From Promethearchaeota archaeon (GTDB lineage: Archaea > Asgardarchaeota > Lokiarchaeia > Sigyniarchaeales > SOKP01): a DNA stretch of 33,643 nt. The DNA is taken from the NCBI GenBank assembly GCA_019058425.1, contig JAHPYZ010000025.1, positions 1 through 33,643 of the forward strand, written 5' to 3'. Both the position numbers and the translations under genes were made by a program. A model generated the notes under the pieces. That model was not told the DNA's origin, searched no databases, and was given only the letters and a program-made list of their open reading frames with translations. Positions 32,743 through 33,643 of the stretch are shown piece after piece; positions within the stretch are counted from its first letter, which is position 1, and every line of letters begins with the position of its first letter.

Positions 32743-33643
32743 ATGGAACCTACCCAAAGGATAAGATCAGAAGATTTAGATTTCAAATATGAAACAACTC
32801 GAGAAGAGATAAAAAAGTCTTTTTGGGCAGATTTTCTATTTGGTGGTTTGTTAGTTTCGGGTATTTTTATTATTGTAGATAACCTTAACCTATCTCAAGA
32901 AGTTAGGATTAATATTGGAATTGTAAATATTTGCATTGCATTATCATTAATGCTTGGAAGGTTAGGATGGCCAAAAATCTTTCAGTATAGAATAAATATG
33001 ATAATGACTAAGGCGACAAAATTAAATAATACCAATAAACATGAAAAATCCACTAAATCTTTAGAAAGATCCATTAATTTAATAGAAAAAATAATTAAAA
33101 TTGATCCTAAAATTAAGGAAGCTTGGTTCTATAAAGGAATTTCATTAGAAGATTTAGGAAGACAAAAAGAAGCAATTAGATGTTGTGTTGAAGCTATTAA
33201 GATCGACTCAGGATATAAAGAAGCTTGGAACAATAAAGGGTATATATTAATTGGGTTAAGAAGATATGAAGAGGCACTTGAATGTTTTAATAAGGCACTT
33301 GAGATTGATTCTGATTATATATTTGCGTTGAGTAATAAATCAAGTATATTGAATAGGCTAAAAAGCTACGATGAAGCTATTTACTATTGTAATAGGATAC
33401 TTGAAATCGATTCAAATGATATATATGCATTAAACAATAAAGGAATTGCATTGAATGGTTTAAAAAGATATGATGAAGCCATTCAATATTGTGATAGAGC
33501 ACTTGAAATCAATCCTAATGATGTATTTGTATTAAACAATAAAGCATATGCATTGACTCGTCAAGAAAAATATGAAGAAGCTATTCAATATTGTAATAGG
33601 ATACTTGAAATCGATTCAAATGATATATATGCATTAAACAATA
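32743..33643 (+). CDS. Membrane-anchored TPR protein, 3' end cut by window edge
   Basis: The frame is open from here to the window end (300 codons). An N-terminal ~30-residue cytosolic stretch is followed by two membrane helices (WADFLFGGLLVSGIFIIVD and INIGIVNICIALSLMLG), then a linker and 34-residue TPR units. Each carries the typical W/A..KG..L..L.R..EA......AL.IDP pattern; at least six are visible. The ATG at 32743 follows a GGGTG ribosome binding site with six bases spacing; an earlier in-frame ATG at 32725 would add six residues. TPRs mediate protein-protein contacts, and the partner is unknown. The C-terminus lies outside the window. Confidence 0.8.
   Translation, partial: MEPTQRIRSEDLDFKYETTREEIKKSFWADFLFGGLLVSGIFIIVDNLNLSQEVRINIGIVNICIALSLMLGRLGWPKIFQYRINMIMTKATKLNNTNKHEKSTKSLERSINLIEKIIKIDPKIKEAWFYKGISLEDLGRQKEAIRCCVEAIKIDSGYKEAWNNKGYILIGLRRYEEALECFNKALEIDSDYIFALSNKSSILNRLKSYDEAIYYCNRILEIDSNDIYALNNKGIALNGLKRYDEAIQYCDRALEINPNDVFVLNNKAYALTRQEKYEEAIQYCNRILEIDSNDIYALNN
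33385..33643 (+). repeat. Near-identical 102-base tandem units within the TPR gene
   Basis: Bases 33385-33439 recur exactly at 33589-33643 (55 of 55), a distance of 204 bases, which is two TPR units of 102 bases. The intervening unit is diverged at several positions. Identity at synonymous sites points to recent duplication or gene conversion. The copy reaches the window edge, so its full extent is unknown. Confidence 0.85.

Noticed and set aside
33100..33643. CRISPR array suggested by regular repeats
   Set aside because: Repeats are 102 bases apart, continuous in frame and encode TPR units; no spacers.

Overview
The window is chromosomal DNA from a strongly AT-rich archaeon, and most of its recognisable genes are archaeal. 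These include an archaeal-type ThrRS with a DTD-like editing domain, AspRS, type II methionine aminopeptidase, TruD, Pth2, an Alba-like protein, ribosomal proteins eL38 and eL40 and a group II chaperonin. The same window holds several eukaryote-like proteins: a Ras/Arf-like small GTPase, a JAMM (Rpn11-like) metalloprotease, a translin/TRAX protein, a probable longin-domain protein and a helical protein with a BRO1-like layout. Together with the low GC this points to an Asgard archaeon, most likely Lokiarchaeia-like. That placement is inference from gene content; no rRNA gene is present.

Layout. 1-3.9 kb: the 5' part of a translin-family gene (-), then thrS and a HAD phosphatase (+), then a small GTPase (-). 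4.1-8.2 kb: a minus-strand envelope cluster in which a GT87-like mannosyltransferase lies between two paralogous multi-pass acyltransferases. 8.4-14.6 kb: mostly unknown genes. They include a four-helix membrane protein followed by a membrane-anchored winged-helix protein that lacks a normal start codon, an MfnD-like ATP-grasp ligase, the BRO1-like protein and two membrane proteins. 14.7-17.1 kb: a plus-strand run of a small helical protein, an IscU-like protein lacking its first cysteine, an alpha/beta hydrolase and PRPP synthetase. 17.1-20.8 kb: a UPF0200 kinase divergent from the JAMM protein, then Alba plus a small zinc-ribbon protein, then a VTT-domain membrane protein and a cyclophilin-like protein. 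20.8-21.4 kb: a 630-base gap with no gene but an orphan TATA box and a strong hairpin. 21.4-28.4 kb: a sugar nucleotidyltransferase overlapping map, then aspS, a solitary adenine methyltransferase (+), truD, pth2 and a Cys-cluster/KH-like protein. 28.6-33.6 kb: the longin-like protein, divergent eL38/eL40, the chaperonin with a Gly-Met-rich tail, a short hairpin-bearing open frame, and the start of a membrane-anchored TPR protein whose repeats are nearly identical at DNA level.

How it fits together. A large share of the window is translation and protein quality control: two tRNA synthetases, tRNA pseudouridylation, peptidyl-tRNA recycling, N-terminal Met removal, two ribosomal proteins and the chaperonin. 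This is mixed with envelope glycoconjugate genes and scattered candidates for membrane-trafficking-like machinery (GTPase, longin, BRO1-like, JAMM). The eukaryote-like genes are not in one operon, so any link between them is not shown by layout. No tRNA, rRNA, CRISPR array, insertion sequence or prophage was recognised.
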